From Apoderus coryli (lineage: Eukaryota; Arthropoda; Insecta; Coleoptera; Attelabidae), in NCBI GenBank assembly GCA_911728435.2, contig OU452204.1:11780001-11844000 (forward strand): DNA of 64,000 nt, written 5' to 3'. Positions 34,034 to 46,123 of the stretch are shown here, one piece after another. Position numbers and translations under genes: made by a program. Numbering within the stretch: position 1 is the first letter of the stretch; every line of letters starts with the position of its first letter. The notes beneath the pieces were generated by a model that saw nothing but the letters and a program-made list of their open reading frames with translations, was not told the DNA's origin and ran no database searches.

Positions 34034-35010
34034 ATTTAAGTGATAGAACCCAAATGGTTAAGCTTGATAACCAATGTTCGTCCCCCAAAAATATTAATAA
34101 TGGTGTCCCTCAAGGATCAATATTAGGCCCAATCTTGTTTTGCCTGTATACCTCTCAGTTAACAAAACAGCTGAAGTACTGCGACGCGCATGTCTATGCT
34201 GATGACACACAACTGTACCGCTCTTTTGCACCAGAACAAATGGATGAAACTATCAACTTAATCAATGGTGATTTGGCCGCTTTTGTAAGTTTATCCAATG
34301 CACATTGTCTCCAGATTAACCCATCCAAGTCGGAACTATTACTTTTTGGTAAGAATGTACATAGAACGCGCTTTATGAATTCTTTTAAACTACGTGTGGA
34401 TAACGTGCATCTCGAATGTGGAAGATCTGCGAGAAATTTGGGGCTGATACTTGACACAGATTTGAGGTTTAGCCAACATGTAAGCCAATGTATTAAGCGT
34501 GCCTTCTTGAATTTGAAATTAATATACAGCAAAAGGCAACTGCTTAATGAACATTGCAAAAAACTTTTGTGTGATTCCCTTGTTCTCTCGCATTTTAATT
34601 TCGCCGATACAATATATGGCCCTTGTCTAACTGATCTGGATCAAAATAGAATTCAGTTAATGCAAAATTCTTGTGTTCGTCTTGTAGGCAAAATTAGAAG
34701 AGGTGTGCGAGGCGTGAGTGCTAAACTGCGTGAGATCGGTTGGCTACGGATGAACGAACGGCGTGCTATTCATTCCCTAGTTTTCTTTAATAAGATTATT
34801 ATAACGAAGACTCCTCAGTACCTCTATGAAAAAATTAAATTTCGCGGGTCTGTTCATGATGTAAATATTCGCCACAAACTTACCATATCGCCTCCAATTC
34901 ACAGTAGTGCCATGTTTGAAAGATCATTCTCGTATAATATTTGTAGTATGTATAATAAAGTGCCTGATGATTTAAAATTTTTGAAAGGTTTTAGATTTAA
35001 AAATGCTATA
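34033..35010 (+). pseudogene. LINE reverse transcriptase, 5'-truncated and split by a mariner
   Basis: The open frame keeps NNGVPQGSILGPILFCLYT, then VYADDTQLY (YADD catalytic pair), LQINPSKSELLLFG, SARNLGLILDTDLRFSQHV, NSCVRLVGKIRRGV and a long C-terminal domain to FKNAI. Only the N-terminal half (endonuclease and early fingers) is missing. The frame has no stop up to the mariner insertion at the TA of the ATA codon (35,008-35,010). Removing the insert and one TA would continue it for about eight codons to a stop near 37,125. Its openness means a young copy. The clade is Jockey/CR1-like. Confidence 0.9.
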
Positions 35011-35378
35011 CAGGGTGGTCCAACGAAAAGTTTGCACCTAGCTTTTCTCTTTTTTTTGTAGTCGAATGCGAAAATGCTCGGACACGTCGATTTTGCTTTT
35101 GAGGGGGACACATTTTAAACATATTTTTCGATCTGCGCCTTTAACCCCCTAGCGGGGGTGAGTAACAACCCTAAAATTTTAAATGGAAAGAGGGGTCTAA
35201 TGACATATCATTTGAAAGGACACAAAATTGTCTTTCTAATGATACCCTATTTGTCGAATTTTACTAAAACAGTTAATACGAAAACGACTTTAAAGACATT
35301 AAGCCGATAATTTTGGTATTAATGAGAAATGCAAATAAGTTTTAATTATTACGACTGAAAACAACTACAATCATTTCT
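35011..35378 (+). repeat. Left terminal inverted repeat of the DD41D mariner
   Basis: It pairs with 36,731-37,097. It includes CCCCCTAGCGGGGG, itself a small palindrome, and a copy of gatatgtcattagacccc in inverse. Confidence 0.85.
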
Positions 35379-35579
35379 AAATTATTTACTTTGAAGAAAA
35401 ACGGGATTTCAAAAACACTATCTTATTTATCAGAACTAAATTCCTCACTAATCGTTTGCGTTTTTTGTTGAAATAAAAACTGCAGATACGTGTAGGAAAA
35501 GAATTTACACCGTTTATTTTAGTCTTTTCATTGATTCAGTTTGGTTGCTTCTCAAGTTATTTTACTTTTACCGTACAAA

Positions 35580-36653
35580 ATGATTTATTCCATTCTAGAA
35601 CGAGTTGAAATTGTTAAACTTTATTTTCAAAATAATAGTAGTGCTAGACTTACGGCTCGCTTATTTAATGAGAGACATCCCGATAAAAATGTGAATGATG
35701 TGTACGTTGGCAAGTTAGTTAAAAAGTTTGTAGATACCGGATCTGTCTGTAATGTAAAACACCAGCCGCAGAAACCGATCAGAAATGAAGCTGTGGAAGT
35801 CGCTGTTTTAGGGCATGTTGAAATGGATCATAGTCAAAGTACCCGTCAACTAGCTGAAGCCTCAGGTGTCTCCCGTTCGTCCATAATACGAATTTTAAAA
35901 GCGTACAAATTTCATCCGTACAAAATCAAATTAGTACAGGAACTAAATGAGGATGATCCTGATAGAAGGCTGCAATTTTGTGAAGCAATGAGCCAGCGTT
36001 TAATTGAAGATCCGCAATTATTATTTAACATTTGTTTTTCCGACGAATGCACATTTTATTTGAATGGAGCTGTAAATAGGCACAATTGCCGTTACTGGGA
36101 TGACAGTAACCCACATTTATTCCGTGAGGTTCATACCCAGTATCCTCAAAAAATAAACGTCTGGTGTGGCATATTAGGAAATCATATTATAGGACCACTT
36201 TTTATTCCTGGAAATTTAACTGGTGAAGTGTACCTAAACATGCTTGAAGACACAATTGATCCTTTAATAACACAAATAATAGAAGATGACCAAAATCATA
36301 CTGCTGATCGGCTTTATTTCCAGCAAGATGGAGCACCTCCGCACTATGTGGCTCCTGTAAGACAGTTCTTAGATGACCGGTTCCCTGGACGGTGGATTGG
36401 AAGGAGGGGCCCAATTGAATGGCCTGCCAGGTCACCGGATTTATCGCCTTTAGACTTTTTTCTTTGGGGGCACTTAAAAAATAAATGTTTTGCCACGAAG
36501 CCCGAGTCCATAGAAGATCTTCGCCAACGCATTACAGAAGAGTGCAGAAACATAACACCTGATATGCTACAAAATGTTAGAAATAGATTTGAACAAAATC
36601 TGTATTATTGTATGGAATCAAATGGGTCACATTTTCAACATTTGTTAATGTAA
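35580..36653 (+). CDS. DD41D mariner transposase, intact
   Basis: This 357-residue protein would bind the element ends and catalyse cut-and-paste transposition. An N-terminal DNA-binding region (residues 1-110) carries two helix-turn-helix stretches, the second SQSTRQLAEASGVSRSSIIR. The linker HPYKIKLVQELNEDD follows. The DDE domain has Asp155 in CFSDECTFYLNG, Asp250 in FQQDGAPPHY and Asp292 in SPDLSPLDFFLWG. There are 41 residues between the second and third Asp. The ending is SNGSHFQHLLM. I chose the ATG at 35,580 because MIYSILERVEIVKLYF aligns with the usual family start; the codons upstream have no ATG. No frameshift or stop is present. Confidence 0.93.
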   Translation: MIYSILERVEIVKLYFQNNSSARLTARLFNERHPDKNVNDVYVGKLVKKFVDTGSVCNVKHQPQKPIRNEAVEVAVLGHVEMDHSQSTRQLAEASGVSRSSIIRILKAYKFHPYKIKLVQELNEDDPDRRLQFCEAMSQRLIEDPQLLFNICFSDECTFYLNGAVNRHNCRYWDDSNPHLFREVHTQYPQKINVWCGILGNHIIGPLFIPGNLTGEVYLNMLEDTIDPLITQIIEDDQNHTADRLYFQQDGAPPHYVAPVRQFLDDRFPGRWIGRRGPIEWPARSPDLSPLDFFLWGHLKNKCFATKPESIEDLRQRITEECRNITPDMLQNVRNRFEQNLYYCMESNGSHFQHLLM

Positions 36654-36730
36654 CGTTTTAATAAATCAATTTAACAGCTTGTTTACTTTTTTTACAAAGC
36701 AATGTTAAAACTAACAAACATTGGAATGTA

Positions 36731-37097
36731 CTAACGATTGCAGGTGTTTTCACTCGCAATAATTAAAACTTATTTGTATTTCTCATTAATACCAAAATTA
36801 TCGGCTTAATGTCTTTAAAGTCGTTTTCGTATTAACTGTTTTAGTAAAATTCGACAAATAGGGTATCATTAGAAAGACAATTTTCTGTCCTTTCAAATGA
36901 TATGTCATTAGACCCCTCTTTCCATTTAAAATTTTAGGGTTGTTACTCACCCCCGCTAGGGGGTTAAAGGCGCAGATCGAAAAATATGTTTAAAATGTGT
37001 CCCCCTCAAAAGCAAAATCGACGTGTCCGAGCATTTTCGCATTCGACTACAAAAAAAAGAGAAAAGCTAGGTGCAAACTTTTCGTTGGACCACCCTG
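36731..37097 (-). repeat. Right terminal inverted repeat of the DD41D mariner
   Basis: Inverted partner of 35,011-35,378, ending CCACCCTG beside TA. Confidence 0.85.
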
Positions 37098-37296
37098 TAT
37101 GTAGTATTATATCAGAATTTGTTTGATCTATTTTCCTTTGTTAATTAACTACCTGAATTTGCATCAACATTTCAATCTTTTATTTTATTTTATTTTTTTT
37201 TGTCTATGTTTGTAATTGTTATCTTACCTTAGGGGTTAAGTGAGGAAGTATTAACTTCAACTTCGCCAATTGTAAACTTTTTTTTGCAATAAAGTC

Positions 37297-37327
<31 letters not shown>

Positions 37328-37328
37328 A

Positions 37329-37549
37329 AAATATTCAGTTAGAGTTCGCCGATTTATTGGAAAAACATTGTGAGTTTTTCCCTAGTAACAAAAAAAGCAA
37401 TTGCTATTTTTTTGGCTGTATCTCCAACAACGACCACAATTATTGAAAGATCGTTTAGTACCTTAAGACGGGTGAATACTTGGTTAAGGTCTACTATGAA
37501 TGAAGACTATCTGGATTATGTCTTCTCAGCGTACACAGAGAACATGTAA
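37329..37549 (+). pseudogene. hAT transposase pseudogene, part 2 (dimerisation domain)
   Basis: The frame resumes after the LINE tail with QLEFADLLEKHCEFFPSNKK. After a one-base slip in an A run it reads AIAIFLAVSPTTTTIIERSF, then STLRRVNTWLRSTM, NEDYLDY and a stop at 37,547. The ERSFSTLRR..TWLRSTM block is the hallmark of the hAT C-terminal dimerisation domain, which multimerises the enzyme. It completes the gene begun at 33,240. Confidence 0.88.
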
Positions 37550-39215
37550 ATAAGAACAAAGACGTGTTTATTAAAAAAGTGATAGATCGATTTTCGCAAA
37601 AACCAAGGAATATTCTACTGCTATTTTCTGATTAGACTTATGTTCAATTTATGTTATAACCAATCAGGATCAGTTTATCTTAAGTTTTTTTTAATTATAT
37701 AATATTTTAAGTACTTAATATATAAATTGAACTTCAAAAGAAGTTGGATTGACTGTATAAGTATAATAGGTATTTTGCCACATATTATATACATACTTTT
37801 GTTTTGCTTACTTAGTATTTTTTGCCTTGCCCTCCCCTAATTTAATTACTTCCGGCGCTCATGCTCTCGTGTGCGATTCACAAAACAATCTACTATTTTC
37901 TTTTAATGCATGATATATTAAAAACAATCTAGGGCTAAAAGAATGAATTTAAAAGAACGACATATCTTTCCTTACATTTTATCGATTCCTCTCTCCTTCG
38001 CATTTGGACTGAAAACTAGCTTTTTCCTTATATCTACATACTGAAGTGCTGTTCAAACAGCACAGTCGTCCAGTTGAGTCGTTTTCAGTAAAAATCGCAT
38101 TTGGAAAGCAATAAATATCGCGACAGCTAGCCCTACTATACGGTAGATGCAGCTTTCAATTTGCCTAATGACGTTCCGTCGCTTGTCACAGGCATACACA
38201 TATACACATACGTACGTACCTACAGCTATGTGCGAAGAATTTATAAAGCACTGTGTGCTAACTAGATATGGGAATGAGACTAGATAAGATATAGGCCCAA
38301 ACACTGGACCGGCTTTAGATATTTTTCGTCACAAACCAAAATTTTATCACCATTTTTTGTTTGTATATAATAAAGTTAGATAGTGATAACAAGGGTATGT
38401 CGAAGCACACTAAGACGGTTTTAGGGTACATGAAAACAAACTGTTTGTCATTTGGAGAATTGCAGGAACGATATGCACTCTGTTTATGGTGTATGTTACT
38501 GTACATTTTCGCTCAGTATGTCAATATATTTAAAATTATTGCTTTCGTTAATGACGTGATTCATTTCCGTAAATCTTGTTATTTTCTACTTATTAGTTAT
38601 ACACTTGAACATGCCCTCGTACGTAAAATTACAACAATAAAATACATCGTTTCTTAATTATTGTTTGTTCAAATTAAAATATATACTGGAAACTGCTGTA
38701 TTTTGTATCCTATCGGGAAGAGGGCATGCGCATTGGAACGGCGTACAAAAAAAGGACACGGAACATCGTCCAGTACAGATCGTGGAAAGTGAAAGTGCAT
38801 ATTAATCGATTTCCCAAATTTCACACTTTTCTCTTGCTGCATTGTGCAACCATTTCATACCAGTGAACCGGTACCGGTGGAATGCAGTCTCAACGCCTAT
38901 CAAGGTAGGAATTATTTCAGCTTTTTCCAGTACCTAAGTTCACCAAAGATTTAGTCGAATCACAAAAAAAAAACAGTGTATCTAATGGAAAAGAGGCTGC
39001 ACTTTTGTATTAAGGAATATATCCGGAACTTCTAAAACCTCTTCTTTTAACCCTCTCTCAAAAGGCGCTTTCGGGAAAGTGGGAATCGTGTTGCTGGCGG
39101 TCGTCTAAGAATAGCACAGGCGGTTGGATTATTCTGCGTGGTACAAATGAATCCCGACAGTACAGCGCACGTTATGCTTGTACAATACGTACAAGCCGCA
39201 CTATTAATGATAGTA
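37550..39215. other. Intergenic DNA, nothing recognised
   Basis: The 3' end of the hAT should lie in the first few hundred bases, but I could not fix it. A 98-codon frame at 38,361-38,657 has no family resemblance. Confidence 0.4.
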
Positions 39216-40128
39216 AGGGTGTTCCAAAATTAACGCAAAAATTGAATTTGCTGCCATTTATGCAGTAAAGTGTTGGTAACCCTAAAAACAAAACAAATCG
39301 ACAGCTGCCAGTTTCGGGTTACTAAAAATGGAGCGTTACATGATAGAACAACGTGTCTTTATTATTAAACAATATTTCAAAAATAATGAAAGCTTGGCGG
39401 TCTCAGTTTGAAAATTTTATACGAAATATGGTCGGAATAGTATTTTAACTTCATCAACTGTGGAGAGATTAATTGAAAAATTCCGGGAGACAGGATGCGT
39501 TGGGGTCCCCAAACACACTGGCCGTCCAGAAACAAGCTGTTCAAATGTCAATATAGAAACAGTGCGTGAGAGTGTCGGTGACAATCCAGAAACCTCAATT
39601 CGGCGTTGTGGACAAGAATTGCAAATTGCAAGACGCTCTCAGCGTACACTCACTAAAAATCTGTGTCTCAATGCTTACAAAATTCAATTAACACAACAAC
39701 TGAATCCTAATGACTATGGACAGCAGCATTCAGCATCAACAAATGGATGCTGATTTTTCGAGCAAAATCATCCTAAGCGACGAAGCACATTTTCACCTTC
39801 ATGGGTTTGTTAATCGCCAGAACTGCCGCTTTTGGGGTTCTGATAACGCACATGTGATTGTCGAAAAACAAATGCATCAACAAGCCTACAACCACGCGTG
39901 CATTAAAGGAGGAGATTCAACGCTGCATCAACGAAATGCAGCCACGTTTATGCAGAATGGTCATGGAAAATTTCGACAAACGAGTGTGTATGTGTATGCA
40001 AAGCCGTGGAGGCCATTTGCCCGATGTGTTATTCCATAAATAACAATCAATAAAAAACTTACAATAAAAAGACTAAAAACTTTGTTTCCTATTTAATTCA
40101 AATCTTGCGTTAATTTTGGGACACCCTT
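39216..40128 (+). mobile_element. Deletion derivative of a DD41D-type mariner
   Basis: The inverted ends AGGGTGT(T/C)CCAAAATTAACGC are clear at 39,216 and 40,106-40,128. The roughly 0.9 kb element keeps both ends and a shortened transposase gene, so it is shaped like a non-autonomous passenger. Confidence 0.85.
39328..40036 (+). pseudogene. Transposase pseudogene lacking the second and third catalytic Asp
   Basis: It starts MERYMIEQRVFIIKQYF and continues, after a stop, with STVERLIEKFRETGCVG, RRCGQELQIARRSQRTL, LNAYKIQLTQQLNPND and KIILSDEAHFHLHGFVNRQN (first Asp in SDEAHF). After VIVEKQMHQQ it jumps to ALKEEIQRCINEMQPRLC and SRGGHLPDVLFH, the C-terminus. The jump removes the QQDGA and PLDFFLWG blocks. 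Frameshifts lie near 39,735 and 39,900. The N- and C-terminal motifs match the same broad family as the intact gene at 35,580, but a different lineage. Confidence 0.85.
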
Positions 40129-40780
40129 TATAAACACGTAGGCATTTTTGGTTATGGAGAAATTAATATTTCACTTGTGACCTGGTGGTTTTTGAATGAG
40201 TACAAGCCACGAATGCGGTAGTATTAAACTTTGAAGGCCTTTGGAGTTGCTAAAAATTTGTACATACACACATACAACGAATCACATGTCCGTACTAGAT
40301 ATTAACTTTCATCTTTAGTTAACCTAATCTAAAATGCTAGTAGAATCGAATCAAATTTAATTAAACCAAGGCAGTGTTTTCGAAATAAAATTACAGAACT
40401 TTCGAAGACGTTCAACAAGAATGCCTCACCGAATCGTCAGTCATCAATTTCTCGATTGTATTGAGAAATCAAACCATGGCGGAGGAGTCCCAAGAGCTAA
40501 TCGTCTGCTGCTGGTTCAAAAATTAAAAAAAGCCTACCAAAAAATCCCTTTCATTGGTATGTAATCATTTATTTGCCGAAAGTCATTGCAGATCTTTGAA
40601 AATTCAACGATGACTTTCTTTACATCAAGTTAATACACACACACACCTCGTGAGTCATTGGAAATTTTGAAACATCGAATCGTCGAATTGCCACTATCCT
40701 ACTTACAGTTCCGACATAAATATATCCCAAGTCAGTCACCAGATGAAGCAGTCAATTTCTACTGTACCAACAAACATATA
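40129..40780. other. Unassigned DNA
   Basis: A short CA run is at about 40,637-40,646. No gene is supported. Confidence 0.4.
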
Positions 40781-41815
40781 ATAATAATATAATCCTTTAT
40801 TTAGCATATATGCTATTTACATTGATGTATAAATACATACAAAAACAAAAAATTAAAAAAAAACAAAAAATATCATTACATTTGTAAACAATAAAAAATT
40901 AAAAGACATTTACAAAACAGAACATAAAATAATTACAAACACAAACAGTCTACTGATCCCTCTTTAGCGATAAAGTCAATTTTCTTTTAAAGGCCGCAAT
41001 GGTAGTGCAGTCCTTCACAGATACATCCAATTCATTATACCTTACAAGGCCTTTATGAAATAATGTTCTTTCAGAGCATTTTTTTTTGTTGTAACTCTGA
41101 AATTATTTCTTGTTCTTGTGTTGTAGTCATGAACATCCGAGTTCACAAGCAATTTGGATGTCAGATAACCTGTCAAATCGAGTTTCATTTTATGGATCAG
41201 TGTAAGAGTCCTAAATTCTAAATACTCAGACACCGAAAACCAATCCAGAGACCGCAACATATATTGGATGGGAGTTCTTCGACTTACACCAAGAATCGCC
41301 CTCATAGCTCTATTCTGCAATTTCTGAAGCCAATCTATCTCGACCTTATTTGCATTGGACTAAATGGAGGCATAAAATGTATAATGGTGCAATACAAGAG
41401 TATTGTAAGCCATCAATCTTGAATATCTCGTCAATGAAGTGGCTACTCTAACTAAGGTACAGATTTCAAGACTCTTGAAATAAAAAACAATACATGGTCT
41501 TTAAAAGTCAGATTACTATCTACCCAAATACTTCATACTTTCCACTCTCTCCACGACTTCACCGTTCATCATTATTTTTGTGTTTAAATTAGAATATTCA
41601 GCGTGGATGTGTTTACTGCCGAAAATCATACATTTTGTCTTATTATTATTTAATTTAATTAAATTATCGTTACACCAAGAAACAACGCGAGACAGATCCA
41701 TATTCAAGATATTTACCACTTCGGAAAGGCTATTACTCGAAAAATAGATAAGAGTATCATCAGCAAATAAAACGAGTGGAATACCTGTTTCCAAAGTTCC
41801 CTGAGCACACACATT
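40781..41815 (-). mobile_element. 5'-truncated LINE
   Basis: The element's 3' end is on the left, with an aaataaagg signal and a short TTATTA tail near 40,781-40,800. It is truncated at about 41,815, just upstream of its catalytic motif. The coding remnant is described separately. Confidence 0.8.
40963..41812 (-). pseudogene. LINE reverse transcriptase, C-terminal half
   Basis: The minus strand reads VLFADDTLIYFSS (FADD catalytic pair), LSRVVSWCNDNLIKLNNNKT, KCMIFGS and ESMKYLG. A damaged stretch follows, then MQNRAMRAILGVSRRTPI, LRSLDWFSVSEYLEFRTLT, HDYNTRTRNNFRV, GLVRYNELDVSVKDC and AFKRKLTLSLKRDQ then stop (about 40,963). The order is that of the palm, thumb and C-terminal domain of a Jockey/CR1-like LINE. 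The damaged stretch at 41,321-41,515 holds stops, so the copy is dead. Confidence 0.88.
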
Positions 41816-42985
41816 TCATGGAGAATACTTTAAAGACAATAAGGTTTTTAAACTAACGTATCATTTATTTAAGGCTTCCAAATTTTTGCTGAAGTAAAAA
41901 TATTGAGGGAAAGGCATTTTCAGATCAATGTTTTCGCCTTTTTATTTATCCTTGCAGAAGATCATAAGGTTAATAGCAAATCCTACTTCTTATCAAATCA
42001 CTCATTTATCATCTTTGGACTAAAGACGACTTAATGCAAATTTAAATTACCCAATAACAAGCTAATATAAGTTGCAAAGACACATTTTGAAATTAGATAT
42101 GCACATAAATTAGATGATCTAAAAAGCAACTCCAGTCCAACTCTGAAACTTTTTGCTAAAAATTCCTATATATTATCTTTCTATTAATAACTATCAATAG
42201 CTGTCAACACAGTGAATATTTCAATTTGTCCTCACAACACAATTTATTTGCACAAAATAAACTACAAAAAACAATTATGTGTAGGTGACAATTTTGACAA
42301 CAGTTTGATAGACGTTTGGTTGATTAAATAGCACAATAATAAAGTTATTTTCCTTTTTCTAATGAAATGAATATTAGATTGTGCAGGATTGAGCTAAGTT
42401 ATAAATGGAGAAACGACATTAATACAAAGCAAGCATGTGGTGATGTTCTCACAATTTTACTCGCAACTCGCAGCATTCATTAAAATCTGTGTTAGGCGAT
42501 TTTATGGCGTGACAATTATTTTGCCCAAAAATTTTATTGTCACTGTCACCTTAATTTAAATTGAAATGCTTATAATGTGCTTTTAAGTTTAGTGCGAGCG
42601 GTGATCATTTTCCGTTAAGGAATTATACAAATTGAAGAGATATATTTTCGATAGAATAGCGTGCAGTAAAGATCATCCTGTTATGAACGTTTCAAAGCAC
42701 ATCTTTCTGTTTAAAAGACAACACGACTCAGAAAATTGATGCCAAAGGACCGAGGAAGTATCGTATTTCTCGAATACTTTAAGATCGGCACGAGGAATGT
42801 GCATGACAGTCCGGTATTCACGGGTTAGCTAGTAAAATGAATCGATCCTCTCTGTAACATGGATTTTCAGTTGATGCCACCTACCAGTTGGGTTTTAGGC
42901 AGTTTTTTTGGTGCTTAAGTTACTTTTTTATATTATTAAGAACATTACATTTGGGTCATATTTAACGACTCGTGAGGTTCGGTTC
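41816..42985. other. Unassigned DNA
   Basis: No coding family or repeat was recognised in this stretch. Confidence 0.4.
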
Positions 42986-43285
42986 TTTGTATATAATTGT
43001 TATCGGTCTGACTGCTTCAGCGTGCCGACAGGGTAGTACCTTGGCTGCTTTGATAGTTACTATCTTTGTGAATATCATTTCTCATCATTTGCTTTTTGAG
43101 AATGATTTAAAGTTGTACAGAGTTGTGCTGATGATTGTGATCGATTGAAAAAGGGCCTGCATATGCTGTCTGAATCGCGTGTGACCTAAACAAACTTCTC
43201 TTAAATGCGAATAATGTAAATCACAAAACTTCAACATTTCATATAGCCTGAAAGTAGACGTCTTTGTTTAGAAGATCCAAAACTA
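42986..43285 (+). pseudogene. Very decayed LINE reverse transcriptase fragment
   Basis: One frame reads ACRQGSTLAALIVTIFVNII and FENDLKLYR, the degenerate PQGS.LGPLLF..FINDI and FADDLKLYR blocks. A second frame continues with CADDCDRLKKGLHMLSESRV and NFS-like text. The catalytic ADD appears mutated to END in the first frame. Stops are frequent. This is an old fossil with no visible ends. Confidence 0.55.
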
Positions 43286-43440
43286 GGGAAATCTATTGGG
43301 TTCAGACTGGGGAGGCCAAAACCGTGAAGAATCTTCATTCCGGCCAATCCACCTTTCATTTATTTTCTTCACTCTCGAACAACTAGAGAATAATGTAACG
43401 GAGCTCCATAATGCATGTATCTACTAAGAGTTTATATAAT
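43262..43440 (-). pseudogene. DD41D-like mariner catalytic fragment
   Basis: The minus strand reads YMHYGAPLHYSLVVRE, stop, then GRNEDSSRFWPP and LNPIDFPSF-like text in shifted frames. Compared with the family pattern MHDGAP.HYS..VRE ... WPPRSPDLNPLDF, the second catalytic Asp is replaced by Tyr. Only about 180 bases survive. Confidence 0.6.
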
Positions 43441-46120
43441 CTAAATCGTTCGCCGTATTAAGGTTTTTTTCGGTAGTTTAAAGGGACTAAGACGATCTTT
43501 CCTTTGACAATTCAGTAGGTAATTAATTTTAAATTTAATTTTAGGAGTTTCTTTTATACATCTTGCGGCTAGTTTCTTAAATTAAAAACACAATTCTTGA
43601 TGTAAGTGCTTTCATCACTAAAAATACTTCTACAATACTCCGTATAAATAAATGCCTTTCTTCATACTTCTATAGTTGCACGGGTCTTGGTAAATCCTCT
43701 GAAGTAGTCTTGCTCCTGGTGTATATGATACGGATATCAAGCTTTTCGCCTACAAACCTCTAAACCAAAGCAGCAAAAACTTTCTCTATCACACTTATTC
43801 GCCGATTAGTTAGTCCATTTTCAAGATATTCTAGAACCCTTACGACAACTCTGTAGTTCTGATAATGCGCCTTCTTCCTTCATGAGCATATAGTCCATTT
43901 TAATTTCATTGTTTCTAAAACGATGGGTGATTTTAGCAAATTGTTTTCGCGACGGATATCTCCAGTTTGAAATCGTTTTCTCTGTATTATACGTATAAAG
44001 CTAAAGCTAATAATTAAATTCCCATTCTGGATTTTCGCGAAAATCAAGTTCCATTTATAAACTAACTGTAGGCGTTCGCCATTATAAATATTTTCCATTG
44101 GTGTCGTGATCTGTAATATAGAAATTAGTACAAAATAAAATAAAGAATCATAATTTGTTATGCCAGAAATGTTTTAGAATCGTATTAACCTAAAAAAAAA
44201 ATAAGTTTGTCTAAAACATAATACTAAAAGACAATCCATATGGACACACTATAGCTAATCACATGTCATCATAATTTATCAAGACGAAATTTTAAAAAAT
44301 TCCCCTCCGTATGTGTGTACACAATAATAATCAACCTTTATCCCCAAAATACACATATGTCACGACGAAAATAAAAGAAGGGCTGAAAATATCTAGTTAC
44401 ACAACCACACAAAACAACATCGAAAACTCTACAGACGATGGTGACTACTCTGTATGGCCCACACGTTTTCTTGTAGCAAAGTTAAAAATCCCGCGTTGAT
44501 GAAAAATAAACAGGGCTTTCTTCATCGCTTTTCCTTTATATAGCAGGAAAAGCAGATTTGCGCTGCCGAAGCATTATATTGGTGCAATGTTGTCGATTTG
44601 GTTTAATAATATGTTTTTATTACTTTGTTCATAATAAACCTATTACTTACTTAACTTAATATTGTCACAAATAAGGTTAAAAGAATTCAGTAATCAATGT
44701 AAAGGAAACGGCGCGTACACAAAATTTAATACTAACTATTATTTATTAAATTAATTATTTAAAATATAAAAAAATCAATTTAAAAGAAAAGGACAATTAT
44801 TAAATACAATACATATTGTACTTACATCAAAATTATCTTAGATAACACAGCTCATCTTTTCGGTAATTTCACTTTCAAAGAATATTTAAAATTTATAATT
44901 AAAATTAATACTGTATACGCGTTCAATAAACCGTAAACCTTAAAAACACTACTCAACGGGGAGATTAGTGCTTTTTGTTGCTTCTAGAACTCGGAGTTTA
45001 CTTCGCCGAAGTTGGAGAGAAAACAAATTGTCTATTCTTGGCGACGGTCGTACCGTTTTTGTGAAAAATTATTAATCAGCGAAAAATACTTAATTCGACC
45101 GGATGCAATAGTTTTATTACAATATACCGGGTGTGCCAATATTATAAGAAATACTATCATTCAAATATTTTCACAATAAGCCCATGAGGCTGCAGTGAAA
45201 CCGGGGACTTAAGTCGTACGGACCCTTTCAAAAAAAAAAAAAATCATTCATATAAGTGCATTTTCGACATACACCCTTTTCCGACGTTCCCTTAAAAATG
45301 TATTTATACATTATAAATCCTTGGTTTGAACATTTTCTCTAACAGATTCTTAACATCAGATTGTTATTTTTTAAAATTCGTAGATTTCATGATAACGGAA
45401 TGGTGAAAATTTTTGTTTTGCAAATGATCTGTTTGACAAAAGTTTCCAGTTTCACTGCAGACTCACTTATAGTACTAGGTTTGGTACGTTCGAAGGAGTT
45501 TATTAACCCATCGCAATCGAGGGCCAGGGAGTTGTTGGGTGAAGCAGCGTCGGGACAATAATTTGGAATACGGTCGCAATCAAACAAATTCAGAACAGGC
45601 GTCGTGAGATCCAGTCTCCTTATACAACTTGTGAAATGTCTTTTCCGCTAAAATATATGACTTTAGTTCAGGACTAAACCAGCGAAAGAACTTACGGCTT
45701 GAAAATTCCTTTAGAGGGACAAACAATTATTCAATAGCTGTATAAAGCATTGAATATAAGGCGTTAACCGTTTCATTTAAGGAGAAGCCATTAAAGACCA
45801 AATCAATTGGAACATAACCGATAAAATCGTTAATTAAATCATCAAGCCGATTTCAAATCTCCCAATATTTGGTGAAGTAACCCCTCTAACAGCGATTCTA
45901 AAAGAAAGCTCACCCAGCAATATAATCGATTCATTAATTAGACTGAGCTGCTCTGGTGCAGACCCACTCATTTTGAACCTACCTACTTATTATAAAAACT
46001 GAGGAACCCCGACTACCAGAAGGGTCTTTCCCGAACGATTTAACATTCATCCTTTTAAAGTTTGAATCGGTTTATGGCTCTGGTTTAATTTTATTCACAT
46101 TGGCCATAGGGAAGAGATCA
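43441..46120. other. Unassigned DNA
   Basis: No gene or repeat is recognised. A CGGGTGTGCC-type transposon-like end occurs at about 45,129, and a segment near 45,893-46,010 shares 'ctaaaagaaagct.acccag' with 59,967-59,990. Confidence 0.4.
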
Positions 46121-46123
46121 TCC

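Larger units (their letters stand above)
35011..37097 (+). mobile_element. Complete DD41D mariner with very long inverted repeats
   Basis: The ends read CAGGGTGGTCCAACG at the left and its complement CCACCCTG at the right, with TA on both sides (35,009-35,010 and 37,098-37,099). The 2,087-base element has terminal inverted repeats of at least 335 bases, fading out near 35,378 and 36,731. By eye they differ by about two substitutions over most of their length. An intact transposase gene lies between them. Near-identity of the repeats and the open gene argue for recent insertion. Confidence 0.93.
34034..37328 (+). mobile_element. 5'-truncated LINE inserted in the hAT element
   Basis: The LINE begins in the middle of its reverse transcriptase (NLSDRTQMV at about 34,033) and ends in a gcaataaagtc signal and a TTATTA run (37,299-37,328). 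It splits the hAT between WIEKNKN and the C-terminal dimerisation domain. The LINE is itself split by a mariner at 35,011-37,097. Confidence 0.85.

Noticed and set aside
37299..37328. TTA run considered as a stand-alone microsatellite
   Set aside because: It sits exactly at the 3' end of the LINE, after its aataaa signal, so it is the LINE tail.
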